A DNA stretch of 64,000 bases from Bacillota bacterium (GTDB lineage: Bacteria > Bacillota > Clostridia > Acetivibrionales > DSM-27016). How positions within the stretch are numbered: the first letter of the stretch is position 1; each line of letters opens with the position of its first letter. The notes beneath the pieces are model-generated. The model saw only the letters and a list, made by a program, of their open reading frames with translations, was not told the DNA's origin and searched no databases. Both the position numbers and the translations under genes were made by a program. Shown here in pieces: positions 52,550-60,868 of this stretch. The stretch covers positions 62,001-126,000 of the forward strand of contig JAEWDM010000024.1 in NCBI GenBank assembly GCA_023390115.1, read 5' to 3'.

Positions 52550-52804
52550 ATGATATGCAACAAAAATCATCGGTATCTTCCGGATTTTACATCTTTCCCG
52601 GAATCGCAGGATAATCAAAATGGTGATAGACACATTTGCGCCGGTTGCGCTTATGAAGAAGGCTTGAAAGATGGATTAAACGGGAAATCCAAAAAACGCG
52701 ATCTATCTCATCTACCGGAAAGTCAAGCTGGAACTGTTCGACACAAAGGTGCAATCGAAGCATATAATGCCGGATATGCGGAGGGGAAAAGAAGGTCATC
52801 ATAA
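52550..52804 (+). CDS. Small conserved-looking hypothetical protein, 84 aa
   Basis: An AGGGGGAG precedes the ATG. The protein shows a CAGC pair with upstream Cys and His (NKNH, HICAGC) and repeated EGLKDG/AEG turns, with a second LPESQ motif. A metal-binding role is possible but unproven. It sits just before the broken methyltransferase and may belong to that restriction locus. Confidence 0.6.
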   Translation: MICNKNHRYLPDFTSFPESQDNQNGDRHICAGCAYEEGLKDGLNGKSKKRDLSHLPESQAGTVRHKGAIEAYNAGYAEGKRRSS

Positions 52805-52889
52805 AAAGCGGTGTTATCGCAAATTCACGATGCCGTCACCTTGGTGATTAGTGCTTTTTGCCTTTAACATCGTTTTTATGTTTCTGTTT

Positions 52890-53306
52890 GTTTAGAGTTA
52901 ACAACGCTGGAGAATTTAACACTCCATTCGGCAGCTACAAAAAACCTAATATAGTAAATTCTCCAACTTTAAGAGCGGTAAGCAATTATTTTCAGAAATC
53001 TGAAACAATATTTTCCTGTCGGGATTATGCTGAGGTACTAGCTGAAATACCAAAAGGATCTTTTGTGTATTTAGACCCCCCATATGATCCTGTTTCAAAT
53101 ACAGCCAATTTCACTGGATATTCTCGCGGCGGTTTTTCTCGTGAGGATCAAATTAGGCTTAGAGAATGTTGCGATGACTTAAACCGCAGAGGTATCAAAT
53201 TCATGTTATCAAATTCATCTACGGATTTTATAAGAGAGCAATAAACTCAGATGCGGCGGGAAGAGGACAGGTTGATGAAGTGGTGGTGAGAAATTATGGA
53301 CAATAG
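52890..53306 (+). pseudogene. Degraded D12-class N6-adenine DNA methyltransferase (Dam/DpnM-like)
   Basis: Only the C-terminal half is present. The remnant runs from about 52890 (NNAGEFNTPFGSYKKPN) through the adenine-MTase catalytic motif DPPYDP to IKFMLSNSSTDFIREQ, where it stops at 53242-53244. The normal C-terminus then resumes in another frame (INSDAAGRGQVDEVVVRNYG) and ends at 53306, overlapping the next gene. About 150 N-terminal codons, including the FxGxG AdoMet motif, are missing. The internal loss may have occurred between short GCAATA repeats, which is inference. It cannot be active. Confidence 0.82.
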
Positions 53307-54582
53307 GCCAAAAACACAAAACGATGTGGCGTGGGAGGCATTATTCTCAAAACATGATATTCTAAATCAAATTGATATGCATGGTCAATTCATGATTTCC
53401 GCATCTCAAATCAAAGAATATCGCGAACCGAGATTGATGGCGAAATTTGATCATAATATTAACCTGCCTCATATATTTGCAGACAATAATTTGGCAATCT
53501 TACCTATTTCACGTGGTGATTATGTAATTTCCAATTTTGAGGCTTATCAGCCATTTGAAACTCTTGATGAAACGATAACAAGGGCAACCTTGCCTGCGCA
53601 TATCCAGAGTCTTGACCCTAATAACGTACCAAGCGAAGCCATTGCAATAAACTGTGCTTTAGCTTCGGGGATGCTTGCAGATTTTTTAGGTGAGGAAACA
53701 CTTTACTCTACGGTTTCCGGGCGTATGGGTTCAGGACAGTTTGAATTCGGCATACATAATTCAAAATCGGGTTCTATATCGTCTGTCAAAGTTAACAACT
53801 CTCAGATAGAAATTGATGCGGCTTTAGAAGGAATAGAAACATTGGCCCTCTTGGAGGCTAAGCGAGATTTGTCGGCGGACTTCCTTGTACGACAGTTATA
53901 TTATCCCTTTAGGGTATGGCAATCGCGGGTATCAAAGAAGGTAAAACCTATTTTCTTAGTATATTCAAACGGAATATACAGTCTGTATGAGTACGAATTT
54001 CAAACCCCTGATGTGTATAACTCACTGGTTCTGGTGAAGCACAAAAACTATTCCATTGAAGATACGGATATTGAACTATCTGACCTTATGGATATTGCCG
54101 CACAAATATCTACGTTTGCATCAGAGCCAAGAATTTCATTTCCGCAAGCGGACGCTTTTCAGCGTGTAATTAATATTTGCGAGCTCTTAGAATCTCAAGA
54201 GCTTAGCAGAGATGATGTTACAGAAGAATATGCTTTTGACATTCGCCAGACCAATTATTACACCGATGCTGCTCGTTATCTTGGTCTTGTGAATAAACAA
54301 AGAGAAGGTAGAAAGCCAATATACTCGCTCAGCGATTTTGGCAGACGGGTAATGAAACTCAATTACAAACAACGCCAGCTTGCCTTATGCAAATGTATTC
54401 TTGAACACAGGGTATTCTATGAAGTTTTTTCACTCTGTCAAAGCGGTAGTGTACCTGACCGAAATACGATAGTACAGATTATGAAACAATCCAATCTTTA
54501 CAAGGTGGAGTCGGAGAGCACCTACATTAGACGCGCCTCAACCATTAGCGGATGGATAAATTGGATGCTGGACCTGATATAA
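53296..54582 (+). CDS. Probable type II restriction endonuclease, PD-(D/E)XK fold
   Basis: This 428-aa protein is apparently intact. A nuclease core is visible around Asp174 (IEIDAALEG) and the Glu187-Ala-Lys189 pair in ALLEAKRD, giving the D...ExK signature. A winged-helix-like C-terminal region (about 290-428) follows. The start overlaps the methyltransferase remnant by 11 bases, typical of a methylase-endonuclease operon. A bare nuclease without its methylase should be toxic unless inactive, silent or protected by another methylase. The recognition site is unknown; GATC is a guess based on the Dam-like partner. Confidence 0.75.
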   Translation: MDNRPKTQNDVAWEALFSKHDILNQIDMHGQFMISASQIKEYREPRLMAKFDHNINLPHIFADNNLAILPISRGDYVISNFEAYQPFETLDETITRATLPAHIQSLDPNNVPSEAIAINCALASGMLADFLGEETLYSTVSGRMGSGQFEFGIHNSKSGSISSVKVNNSQIEIDAALEGIETLALLEAKRDLSADFLVRQLYYPFRVWQSRVSKKVKPIFLVYSNGIYSLYEYEFQTPDVYNSLVLVKHKNYSIEDTDIELSDLMDIAAQISTFASEPRISFPQADAFQRVINICELLESQELSRDDVTEEYAFDIRQTNYYTDAARYLGLVNKQREGRKPIYSLSDFGRRVMKLNYKQRQLALCKCILEHRVFYEVFSLCQSGSVPDRNTIVQIMKQSNLYKVESESTYIRRASTISGWINWMLDLI

Positions 54583-54606
54583 CGTTGTGGTGAAGGAGTG
54601 GTACTG

Positions 54607-55281
54607 GTGAATCCTAAATTAGAAGGTATATGGGAAAATATGCGTGACTTGGGCTTAGGAGCACTGGCACATGCAAATAGACATGCAGCCTATTACAGCA
54701 TGGAAAATGAAAAATGGTCTGATTTATCCATACTCCAAGCAGCCCATGCGGCAGAAATTTTACTTAAGGCTCGCATTGCACAAGAGCATCCTTTATTAAT
54801 ATTTGATAAGTTTCCCTCAATGGCAGATGATGAGCTATCTTTGAATGATCTTTTTGAAAAGGGAAAGACAATCGAATGGAATGAGTTGCCTGCAAGATTG
54901 TGGGCTACTACTGGGATAGTGTTACCCAATCTTTCCGTCTATAGAGAGTTCGGTAAAATAAGAAATGGTATTCAGCATTTTGCACCATACATGCTTGGAC
55001 ACTCAACATCAAAAATTGCGCTGGAATTTATATTTAGTGTGATCGATCCATTTATAAATACCTGCTGGGGATTGTATGCTATTGATTACGATGAAGATTA
55101 CGAGCCCTATGTCTACTTTATATCTTCGTTGGTCGATAATGAGATTTTGTTCCTTGTCTCTGAAGAAGCTATAAAATGTGAAAAAAATTGGAATGTTGAT
55201 TGGACAAAATCCGGAAAAGAGTATAGAGAAGAAATGGCACATAGAATTGAGGTGGCAAGATCTCAAACGCGAGATTATTAA
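54607..55281 (+). CDS. HEPN-like protein beside the endonuclease
   Basis: This protein of 224 aa is helical. An N-terminal part carries AAHAAEILLKARIAQE, a helix pattern typical of HEPN proteins, and the RNase-type RX4H motif is seen as RNGIQH (Arg119, His124) after a YREFGKI segment. HEPN domains with RX4H often cleave RNA in toxin or abortive-infection systems. GTG 54607 with AAGGAG eight bases upstream is preferred. It lies 24 bases after the endonuclease gene, so the two are likely co-transcribed. Confidence 0.68.
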   Translation: MNPKLEGIWENMRDLGLGALAHANRHAAYYSMENEKWSDLSILQAAHAAEILLKARIAQEHPLLIFDKFPSMADDELSLNDLFEKGKTIEWNELPARLWATTGIVLPNLSVYREFGKIRNGIQHFAPYMLGHSTSKIALEFIFSVIDPFINTCWGLYAIDYDEDYEPYVYFISSLVDNEILFLVSEEAIKCEKNWNVDWTKSGKEYREEMAHRIEVARSQTRDY

Positions 55282-55372
55282 TAAAAAACTACAAACTGGT
55301 TTGTACGTTTCTAATAGCCAGTTACACCTCTGCGGAAGCAGGGGCTGTTTTACATACCCGTGCAAATTTGTA

Positions 55373-55400
55373 TTGACACAGCTAAATCCTATGCTATAAT
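55373..55400 (+). promoter_or_regulatory. Consensus promoter upstream of the GPP34-domain gene
   Basis: TTGACA and TATAAT are perfect, spaced by 16 bases. Just downstream (55407-55428) is a short GTAAGTA-type near-tandem repeat that could be a regulator site. Confidence 0.8.
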
Positions 55401-55470
55401 TAAATCGTAAGTAGTAAGTAATAAGTAGAGAGTAAAAACTTGGGTAAATTTATATTAGGAGGAAAATACC

Positions 55471-56127
55471 ATGAAAGACTTATCTTTTACGCAGGAGTTT
55501 TTTCTGTGCGCCTTAAAACCAGAGAACAGTACGACATTAACAAACTCGACACAAAGTTCTATCTGCCTTCTTGCCGGGGCACTTTTAGAATTATTAATGG
55601 GCGGCTATATTGAGATTGATGATAAGAAAAAGAAGGTGTTGATCAAGGAAGCAATATCGCCTGACAAAGAGTATTTGTCCAGCATATACGAATCGCTTAA
55701 AAACAATAAACCTATGACAGTGGAAAAGATTGCCGAAAAATATGCATTTGATTTCAAAAATCCGGATGAGCTATTTTTATTAGTCGGCAACTCACTTGTA
55801 GAAGATGGTTATGTAGTAAAAGAAAGCGGCAAGGGTTTATTTAAAAACAAGGCCAGCTTTGTTCCCAACGAAACTGAAGTGACAAAAGTCATTGAAAAGC
55901 TCCGGGCAGAGCTTTTAGAGCAAGGTAAAATCTCCGATGAAGTGGTTATCTTAGGTGCGCTGCTAAATAAAAGCGGCTTAATCAAAAGGTATTTCTCCAA
56001 GTATGAGGTGCAAAAGCTCAATGAAAGACTAAAGGAAGTCAGGCAAAGCGAAGCTGGGATTTTAATTAACAAGCTGATAGAATATATTGATACTTGGATT
56101 GTCTTAATCAGCGTCATAGGATCATAG
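55471..56127 (+). CDS. GPP34/GOLPH3-like domain protein
   Basis: This 218-aa protein begins like the bacterial GPP34 family: FFLCALKPE..., then LLAGALLELLMGGYIEIDDKKKKVLI. That helix-and-strand block is the recognisable core. The family binds phosphoinositide in eukaryotes; its bacterial role is not known. AGGAGG precedes the ATG. The MerR gene follows 29 bases later. Confidence 0.72.
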   Translation: MKDLSFTQEFFLCALKPENSTTLTNSTQSSICLLAGALLELLMGGYIEIDDKKKKVLIKEAISPDKEYLSSIYESLKNNKPMTVEKIAEKYAFDFKNPDELFLLVGNSLVEDGYVVKESGKGLFKNKASFVPNETEVTKVIEKLRAELLEQGKISDEVVILGALLNKSGLIKRYFSKYEVQKLNERLKEVRQSEAGILINKLIEYIDTWIVLISVIGS

Positions 56128-56156
56128 GCTTTGGAATTAAAAGTGAGGTGATCCGA

Positions 56157-56429
56157 GTGTCGAGGCAAAGACCCATGGAAGTAATAGAAAACGCTGAATA
56201 TGTTACAATCGGAGAATTGGTTCGTTTGACAGGCTTCCGATATAGCACTTTGAAATTTTATACGGAAGAAGGTATGCTTGCTTTTGAGCAGGAAGATGAA
56301 AACTTAACACGGAGATATAAAAGAGTGGAAACTTTGGAAAAAATATTACTCATAAAAAAGCTAAAGGAAGATGGATTATCAATTCCTCAAATAAAAGCGC
56401 ATATCTCGGACATGAAAGGGCAGCTTTGA
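56157..56429 (+). CDS. MerR-like DNA-binding protein, 90 aa
   Basis: This protein contains a single MerR-type HTH (YVTIGELVRLTGFRYSTLKFYTEEGML) and a short dimerisation helix. It has no sensor domain, like excisionase- or TnpR-associated proteins. GTG 56157 has an AGGTGA site and is preferred over an ATG at 56094 inside the GPP34 gene. It likely controls the GPP34 unit. Confidence 0.72.
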   Translation: MSRQRPMEVIENAEYVTIGELVRLTGFRYSTLKFYTEEGMLAFEQEDENLTRRYKRVETLEKILLIKKLKEDGLSIPQIKAHISDMKGQL

Positions 56430-56475
56430 GCTGATCTTTTCTTTTACCTAGGGCAGAAATCTTCCTCAGAAATGT

Positions 56476-56528
56476 TTGACATTTATATGCAAAGCAGCTA
56501 TACTGAACATGTTCGATTACAGTTCAGT
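56476..56528 (+). promoter_or_regulatory. TetR-gene promoter with a probable operator dyad
   Basis: TTGACA (56476-56481) and TATACT (56499-56504) are spaced by 17 bases. CTGAAC (56503-56508) and GTTCAG (56522-56527) form an inverted repeat starting at the -10 box, a good candidate for TetR autoregulation. Confidence 0.7.
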
Positions 56529-56545
56529 TAGGATGAGTATAGCAT

Positions 56546-57130
56546 ATGAATTCCAAAGAACAAGCTACACAGCAGTTGATTGTTGATACTGCCAAAGCCC
56601 TGCTGGAGGAAACAGAGGATATCGATAAGATTACTGTCCGACAAATTGCGCAATGTGCTAATGTAGGGATCGGCCTTATTAATTATCATTTTAAGAGTAA
56701 AGATAATCTGCTTGGTATCGCCATTGGTGATACCATGGCCAAGATCATTTCAGATTTTTCTAAATCCGACAGCTATGCAGATTTAGCACCTATTGATAAG
56801 TTGAAAACAATGCTGAAAGAGCTTTATGCTTTGTCAGACAAAAAAGAAAAGCTCATGCGCTTTGTTTTATCCAGTGACATTATGAATGGAAATATGCAGA
56901 TGCCTTTGCATCTTATTCCGCTACTAAAACAGATATTTGGAGATAAGAAAGACGATATGGAATTGCGTATACTGGCTTTGCAGATACTCTATCCCATTCA
57001 GGTGACGGGGCTTAACAGAGATGCGTTTTATATGTACAGCGGTATTGATGTGTCCGATCAGGGGCAGCGAAGCTGCTTTATAGAGAAGCTGATAAACAAC
57101 TTTATGGGCAGTAACGAAAAAGGAGAGTAG
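56546..57130 (+). CDS. TetR-family transcriptional regulator
   Basis: This 194-aa protein has an N-terminal TetR HTH (TVRQIAQCANVGIGLINYHFKSKDNLL) and a helical ligand-binding C-domain. A short spacer to the membrane protein gene downstream suggests one operon. Its own operator is visible upstream. Confidence 0.85.
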   Translation: MNSKEQATQQLIVDTAKALLEETEDIDKITVRQIAQCANVGIGLINYHFKSKDNLLGIAIGDTMAKIISDFSKSDSYADLAPIDKLKTMLKELYALSDKKEKLMRFVLSSDIMNGNMQMPLHLIPLLKQIFGDKKDDMELRILALQILYPIQVTGLNRDAFYMYSGIDVSDQGQRSCFIEKLINNFMGSNEKGE

Positions 57131-57134
57131 AGAT

Positions 57135-57344
57135 ATGAAAATAGCAACTATCATCAGTGCAGCTATCACAGTGTTGCTTCTGTTATCCACCATGATATGC
57201 GGGCTATGGTTAAGAGCTAACAACATCAGTGCTTCCGGTTCGTTTGGTTTCCATGTAAACTGCGGAGTTGCGGCAGTCGTTTTTTCTGTCATTACTTTGT
57301 GCTTGGCAATTATTGCTTTCTCTCGAACGAAGAAGAAAGGATAG
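57135..57344 (+). CDS. Small two-TM protein, 69 aa
   Basis: Two TM helices (about 5-27 and 43-63) with a short polar turn and a basic KKKG tail. An AAAGGAGAG site overlaps the TetR stop. It is probably co-transcribed with TetR and the flavodoxin remnant. The function is unknown. Confidence 0.6.
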   Translation: MKIATIISAAITVLLLLSTMICGLWLRANNISASGSFGFHVNCGVAAVVFSVITLCLAIIAFSRTKKKG

Positions 57345-57347
57345 GCT

Positions 57348-57772
57348 ATGAAACCCATCATTGTATATGCATCAAAATCCGGTGCAAGCCGGAAATGTGC
57401 AGAATTGCTGGCGGTTAAGCTCACCAATTGTTCCGTTTGTGATCTGTCAAGGCAAGCACCAGTTATTGAAAGTTATGAAACAGTGATTTTGGGCTCCGGT
57501 GTGAGAATGGGAAAAATCTATAAGCCAATGAAACGCTTATTGAGAATAACATGCAGGCACTTCTGTCAAAGAAAACCGAATTTTTCCTATGCAATTCTTA
57601 TCCGAACACTTTTCAAAGGGTTGTGGAGAAAAACATACCCAAAGCGCTTCTGGACAGCACCGTATGCATAGAATCTCTTGGGGGTATTCCGCCTTTCACT
57701 TCACCTAAAAATGCGGAATGGATGTTAACTGAGCGTGCAGAGCATTTGGTTCGGGCAATCGGCTCAAGATGA
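57348..57772 (+). pseudogene. Frameshifted flavodoxin-domain gene
   Basis: The N-terminal half (YASKSGASRKCAELLAVKL, an FMN-phosphate loop; LGSGVRMGKIY) reads in frame 1 to about 57540, then stays in frame only by shifting. The continuation from about 57545 (NNMQALLSKKTEFFLC...FTSPKNAEWMLTERAEHL) is in another frame and ends at 57772. A single lost base near 57537-57541 explains the change. A HemG-like flavodoxin is the best match. A sequencing error is possible. Confidence 0.72.
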
Positions 57773-57857
57773 TTTCATTGTCATTCCAGAGGAATACTAT
57801 CTGCGGAAAATGGCGGAACAGCTTCCACAAAACCTAAAGAACCTATCAGAGATTTAA
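57768..57857 (+). pseudogene. C-terminal protein remnant
   Basis: About 29 codons read as a plausible protein end (DDFIVIPEEYYLRKMAEQLP...NLKNLSEI) with no start. It may be the last part of another gene broken at the flavodoxin junction. The family is not recognised. Confidence 0.4.
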
Positions 57858-58000
57858 TAGTGGGTTTGTTTTGGTTGGAGCTAAGAAATATCTGCTTTCG
57901 TTTGGTAGTCATGGTGATTTGCTTTAAGTATCGCCAAGTTTAAAATGTAACCACAAAAGAGCCGGATGATTTAACAAGATAAATAAGAGGGATAGTTTTT

Positions 58001-58369
58001 ATGAAGAAAAAGTATTGTATATACGCAAACTTATTACTGCTGGGCTGGTTCTTTTTAGATATGGTCGGTGTATATTTCGAGAACACGTATTTAGTTACCC
58101 GGTCGTGGAAAGATGATGGCATATTTATGATTATATTTGTTGCTGCACTGATTCTGTTGATCTTTAAAGAGCATATAGGGAAATACATCTTAGCAGGCTG
58201 GCAAGCACTCTGGCTGATTACGCAATTTTTTTCACACGTTACATCAATAGAAAAATCTTTGGCACCAGGGTATGAAAAAGCAGACCCACGTCCAATGCCA
58301 AATTATGAAGATGTGGAAGAGGATTATATTGTCCGGGGATTGGTTGTGGAGAATATAGCCGTAGCATAA
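58001..58369 (+). CDS. Hypothetical membrane protein, 122 aa
   Basis: A first helix (about 7-25), a second at about 43-60 and a third at about 67-85 precede a soluble acidic tail (YEKADPRPMPNYEDVEEDY). An AAGAGGGA site lies upstream. The function is unknown; neighbours are decayed genes. Confidence 0.55.
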   Translation: MKKKYCIYANLLLLGWFFLDMVGVYFENTYLVTRSWKDDGIFMIIFVAALILLIFKEHIGKYILAGWQALWLITQFFSHVTSIEKSLAPGYEKADPRPMPNYEDVEEDYIVRGLVVENIAVA

Positions 58370-58398
58370 AAAGGACTATAGTATAAGGAGGAAATACA

Positions 58399-58632
58399 AT
58401 GCTTGAAAAAATACCAACCAATGAAGAAATGATTGCTTTAATCGGACAACCATTATTCGATATATGGACGAAGCTGGCTAATTTCATTGAATCTAAATAC
58501 GATATGGAGCGTCTCTGGAGCAGCGGTGGTAAAAAATGGACATATGAATACAAATACCGCAGGGGCGGTAAAACGCTATGCGCTTTATACGCCAAACCCA
58601 ATGTATTCGGATTAGAGGCTGAAAATCGTTAG
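58399..58632 (+). pseudogene. Truncated DUF3788-like gene
   Basis: AAGGAGG and a start are intact. Up to residue 70 the protein resembles the small DUF3788 family (WTYEYKYRRGGKTLCALYAKPNVFG), which is normally about 140 aa. It then diverges and stops after LEAENR. The last half is missing, so the gene is probably broken. Confidence 0.6.
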
Positions 58633-58742
58633 AGAAAGCACGGCATCCAATCCGTATCTTATACGTTTCGGATTGCCTGTTATGGCTCAAATGAGAAAAC
58701 AGCTTTCCCCATCTTCACATGCCTATGAAGTGGGTTGCAAAC

Positions 58743-59204
58743 ATGAAGGCAATTGTAAATAACAACGAATTAGCCAAATTACTGATGGCGGATAAAAGGT
58801 CGTCCGGCACAAAAACCATGGTTGTCAGAGGTGCAGCAGGACGTAAAATACCGCATAGCCGGGTATTCGAGGGGGAAGTGCTGTATTTTATGGAAAAAGG
58901 CACAGCGCTTATTGCGGCAAAAGCTGTTGTAAAAGCTGTTCAAAACTATGTGAAGCTGACGGAAGATGAAATTGTGAAAACGCTGGGTGATCATCAGGAT
59001 AAGTTGAATTTGACAGAGAGACAAAAGGAGCGCTGGCATAAAAAGTGCTTATGCCTTGTGGAATTTGAAGAGGTTCAGCGGATTGATCCGCCACTTGCCT
59101 TTGACCATCAAGGAAACATGGACGATTGGCTGATCATTGAAAAGATTGAAGATGTGGTGGTTGGAACTAGTATTCCATACAACTATGAAAAGTCAAGGTT
59201 TTAA
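58743..59204 (+). CDS. Unrecognised protein, possibly PUA/ASCH-like
   Basis: The protein of about 153 aa shows a beta-rich opening (SGTKTMVVRGAAGRKIPHSR), then GEVLYFMEKGTALIAAKAVVKAV, a block reminiscent of ASCH/PUA-like folds that bind RNA or modified nucleotides. A W-rich end follows. The start is uncertain (58719 or 58743), with only a weak ribosome site. I do not assign a function. Confidence 0.5.
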   Translation: MKAIVNNNELAKLLMADKRSSGTKTMVVRGAAGRKIPHSRVFEGEVLYFMEKGTALIAAKAVVKAVQNYVKLTEDEIVKTLGDHQDKLNLTERQKERWHKKCLCLVEFEEVQRIDPPLAFDHQGNMDDWLIIEKIEDVVVGTSIPYNYEKSRF

Positions 59205-59297
59205 CTTTTCCTGAAAGCATAGCAAGTAAAATCAAGCGGTACTCTCTCCGTTTCTTTATAATACATTTAGGGCAGTTGAAACGAGGTGAACAGACGA

Positions 59298-60263
59298 ATG
59301 TACGAATGGCACAAGCAGATTCAAATCATTGTTGATGAGATTGACGAAAGTATTCGGCATTATCACGATGAAGCATTAACGCTGCGGTTTCTTTCCCGCA
59401 GGCTGGGTTATTCTGAATTTCATACGACCAGAAAATTCAAGGAAATATCGGGTATGCCGTTTCGGGATTATCTGCGGCTTAGAAAGCTGGCATTTGCGAT
59501 CAAAGAGGTTCGGGACAGTGAAAGAAGCCTTTTGGATATTGCTTTTGACTATGGCTTTTCCTCCCACGAAGCTTTTACCAGAGCTTTCAAGGGAACCTAT
59601 GGCATCACCCCAAGCGAATACCGGAAAAAGCCTGTGCCTGTCGTGCTTCGTACAAAAATCAACCCGTTCGACCGCTACTTTTTAGGATTCGGAGAGATCG
59701 GCATGATGAAATCCACGGATGAGCTTAAAATTTATTTCGTAACCATTCCCGCACACAAATTTTTGCACATTAAAAATTATGAAAGCAACGGATATTGGGA
59801 TTTTTGGCAAAAGCAAAGCCGGATTCCGGGGCAGGACTGCGAAACTATTTGCGGCCTGCTGGACAGCATCAAGGGCAAATTGGACGACGATGGCGGGAGC
59901 GCAGTGAACAGCGGCAGCGGTCAGCTTATGGCGTATATCAATGACCCGGAGGGCAGGCTTTGTGATTGGGGCTTTACACGCACAGAATGCTATGGCGTAC
60001 GGCTCCCTGCTGATTATCAGGGTGAAGTACCATCGCAAATGTTGATGATGGATATTCCCGAAGCCGAGTATCTTGTTTTTGAACATGGCCCGTTCGATTA
60101 TGAGCAGGAAAATCGCAGTGTGGAGGAAAAGATAGAAACGGCAATGGCAACCTTTGACTTTGCAGACACAGAGTATTGTTATGATACAACTTTCGGCAGA
60201 ATCATTTATATGTATCACGATCCGGAGCGGTTTTTCAAGTATATCCGCCCGGTACGTAAGTAA
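59298..60263 (+). CDS. AraC-family regulator with C-terminal GyrI-like ligand domain
   Basis: This 321-aa protein has two N-terminal AraC helix-turn-helices (about 15-110: LTLRFLSRRLGYSEFHTTRKF, and IAFDYGFSSHEAFTRAFKGTYG). The C-terminal half (about 155-321) is a GyrI-like small-molecule-binding domain, with the typical EYLVFEHGPFDYE. ATG 59298 follows AGGTGAAC. Such proteins often sense drugs or toxic compounds. Confidence 0.83.
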   Translation: MYEWHKQIQIIVDEIDESIRHYHDEALTLRFLSRRLGYSEFHTTRKFKEISGMPFRDYLRLRKLAFAIKEVRDSERSLLDIAFDYGFSSHEAFTRAFKGTYGITPSEYRKKPVPVVLRTKINPFDRYFLGFGEIGMMKSTDELKIYFVTIPAHKFLHIKNYESNGYWDFWQKQSRIPGQDCETICGLLDSIKGKLDDDGGSAVNSGSGQLMAYINDPEGRLCDWGFTRTECYGVRLPADYQGEVPSQMLMMDIPEAEYLVFEHGPFDYEQENRSVEEKIETAMATFDFADTEYCYDTTFGRIIYMYHDPERFFKYIRPVRK

Positions 60264-60415
60264 ATGAAATCGACTTTCTACCAACTGTTTTTTACAGCGA
60301 AAAATCAAACAGCAAACAATAAATTTAAAATTTGTAGACTTTGTGAATTACTTGTGATAGTACAATGCAAAACAGGAAGAATGCAATTTGTCAAATACTT
60401 GGCATAATAGTTAAG

Positions 60416-60440
60416 GGCGATCATCATGGTCGCTCTTTTC
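60416..60440 (+). terminator. Hairpin with T-run ahead of the relaxase remnant
   Basis: GCGATCA pairs with TGGTCGC (one U-G pair), followed by TCTTTTCTTTT. Confidence 0.55.
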
Positions 60441-60470
60441 TTTTACCCAAAAACGAGAAAGGAGGCCGCC

Positions 60471-60563
60471 ATGCCGAAAATCATATTCACCTCGCAATAC
60501 ATGCGGAATGCCCCGCCAGCCCAGCTTGAAAACTATGTGAAGTACATCAGTATCTTGGCGTGA
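60471..60563 (+). pseudogene. N-terminal remnant of a conjugative relaxase (MobP3-like)
   Basis: A GGAGG with good spacing precedes the ATG. The 30 codons read like the start of a MobP3-type relaxase (MPKIIFTSQYMRNAPPAQLE...KYIS), then run into a stop at 60561-60563. The catalytic part is gone. This is the signature of a lost mobilisable or conjugative element. Confidence 0.65.
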
Positions 60564-60657
60564 GGCCAGCCTGTTCCGCAAGCGCATCCTGTGTCATGCC
60601 TGCGGCAATCCGGGCATCCTTTATGGTCTGGCCAAATGAGTTCAGTAATTCCTCCAC
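60547..60657 (-). pseudogene. N-terminal remnant of an XRE-family regulator
   Basis: On the minus strand, GTG 60657 has an AGGTGA site and reads 36 codons with the XRE core GQTIKDARIAAGMTQDALAEQ. It stops at 60547, where the helix-turn-helix should continue. Its end overlaps the relaxase remnant, so a deletion joined the two genes head to head. Confidence 0.65.
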
Positions 60658-60868
60658 TGTTAGTTCACCTCAAATCCCAATTTTACAGTATGGATATAGG
60701 GCTTGAGAACGAACCAATGATGATGGTTACCACGAACATATTTAATATAAAAGATTGTTGATTTTATTCGCTATTGCATTTATAGCAAAAAAGAATCTCT
60801 TAATAGAAAAACTTAATGAAAAAGCTTTTTTGTGATTTCTTTATAGTTAACTTGAAAGCATAAATCTC

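Noticed and set aside
52301..52633. Minus-strand open frame over tRNA-Leu
   Set aside because: The MTGLEPARGHH-type sequence is the well-known artefact of translating a tRNA-Leu gene backwards.
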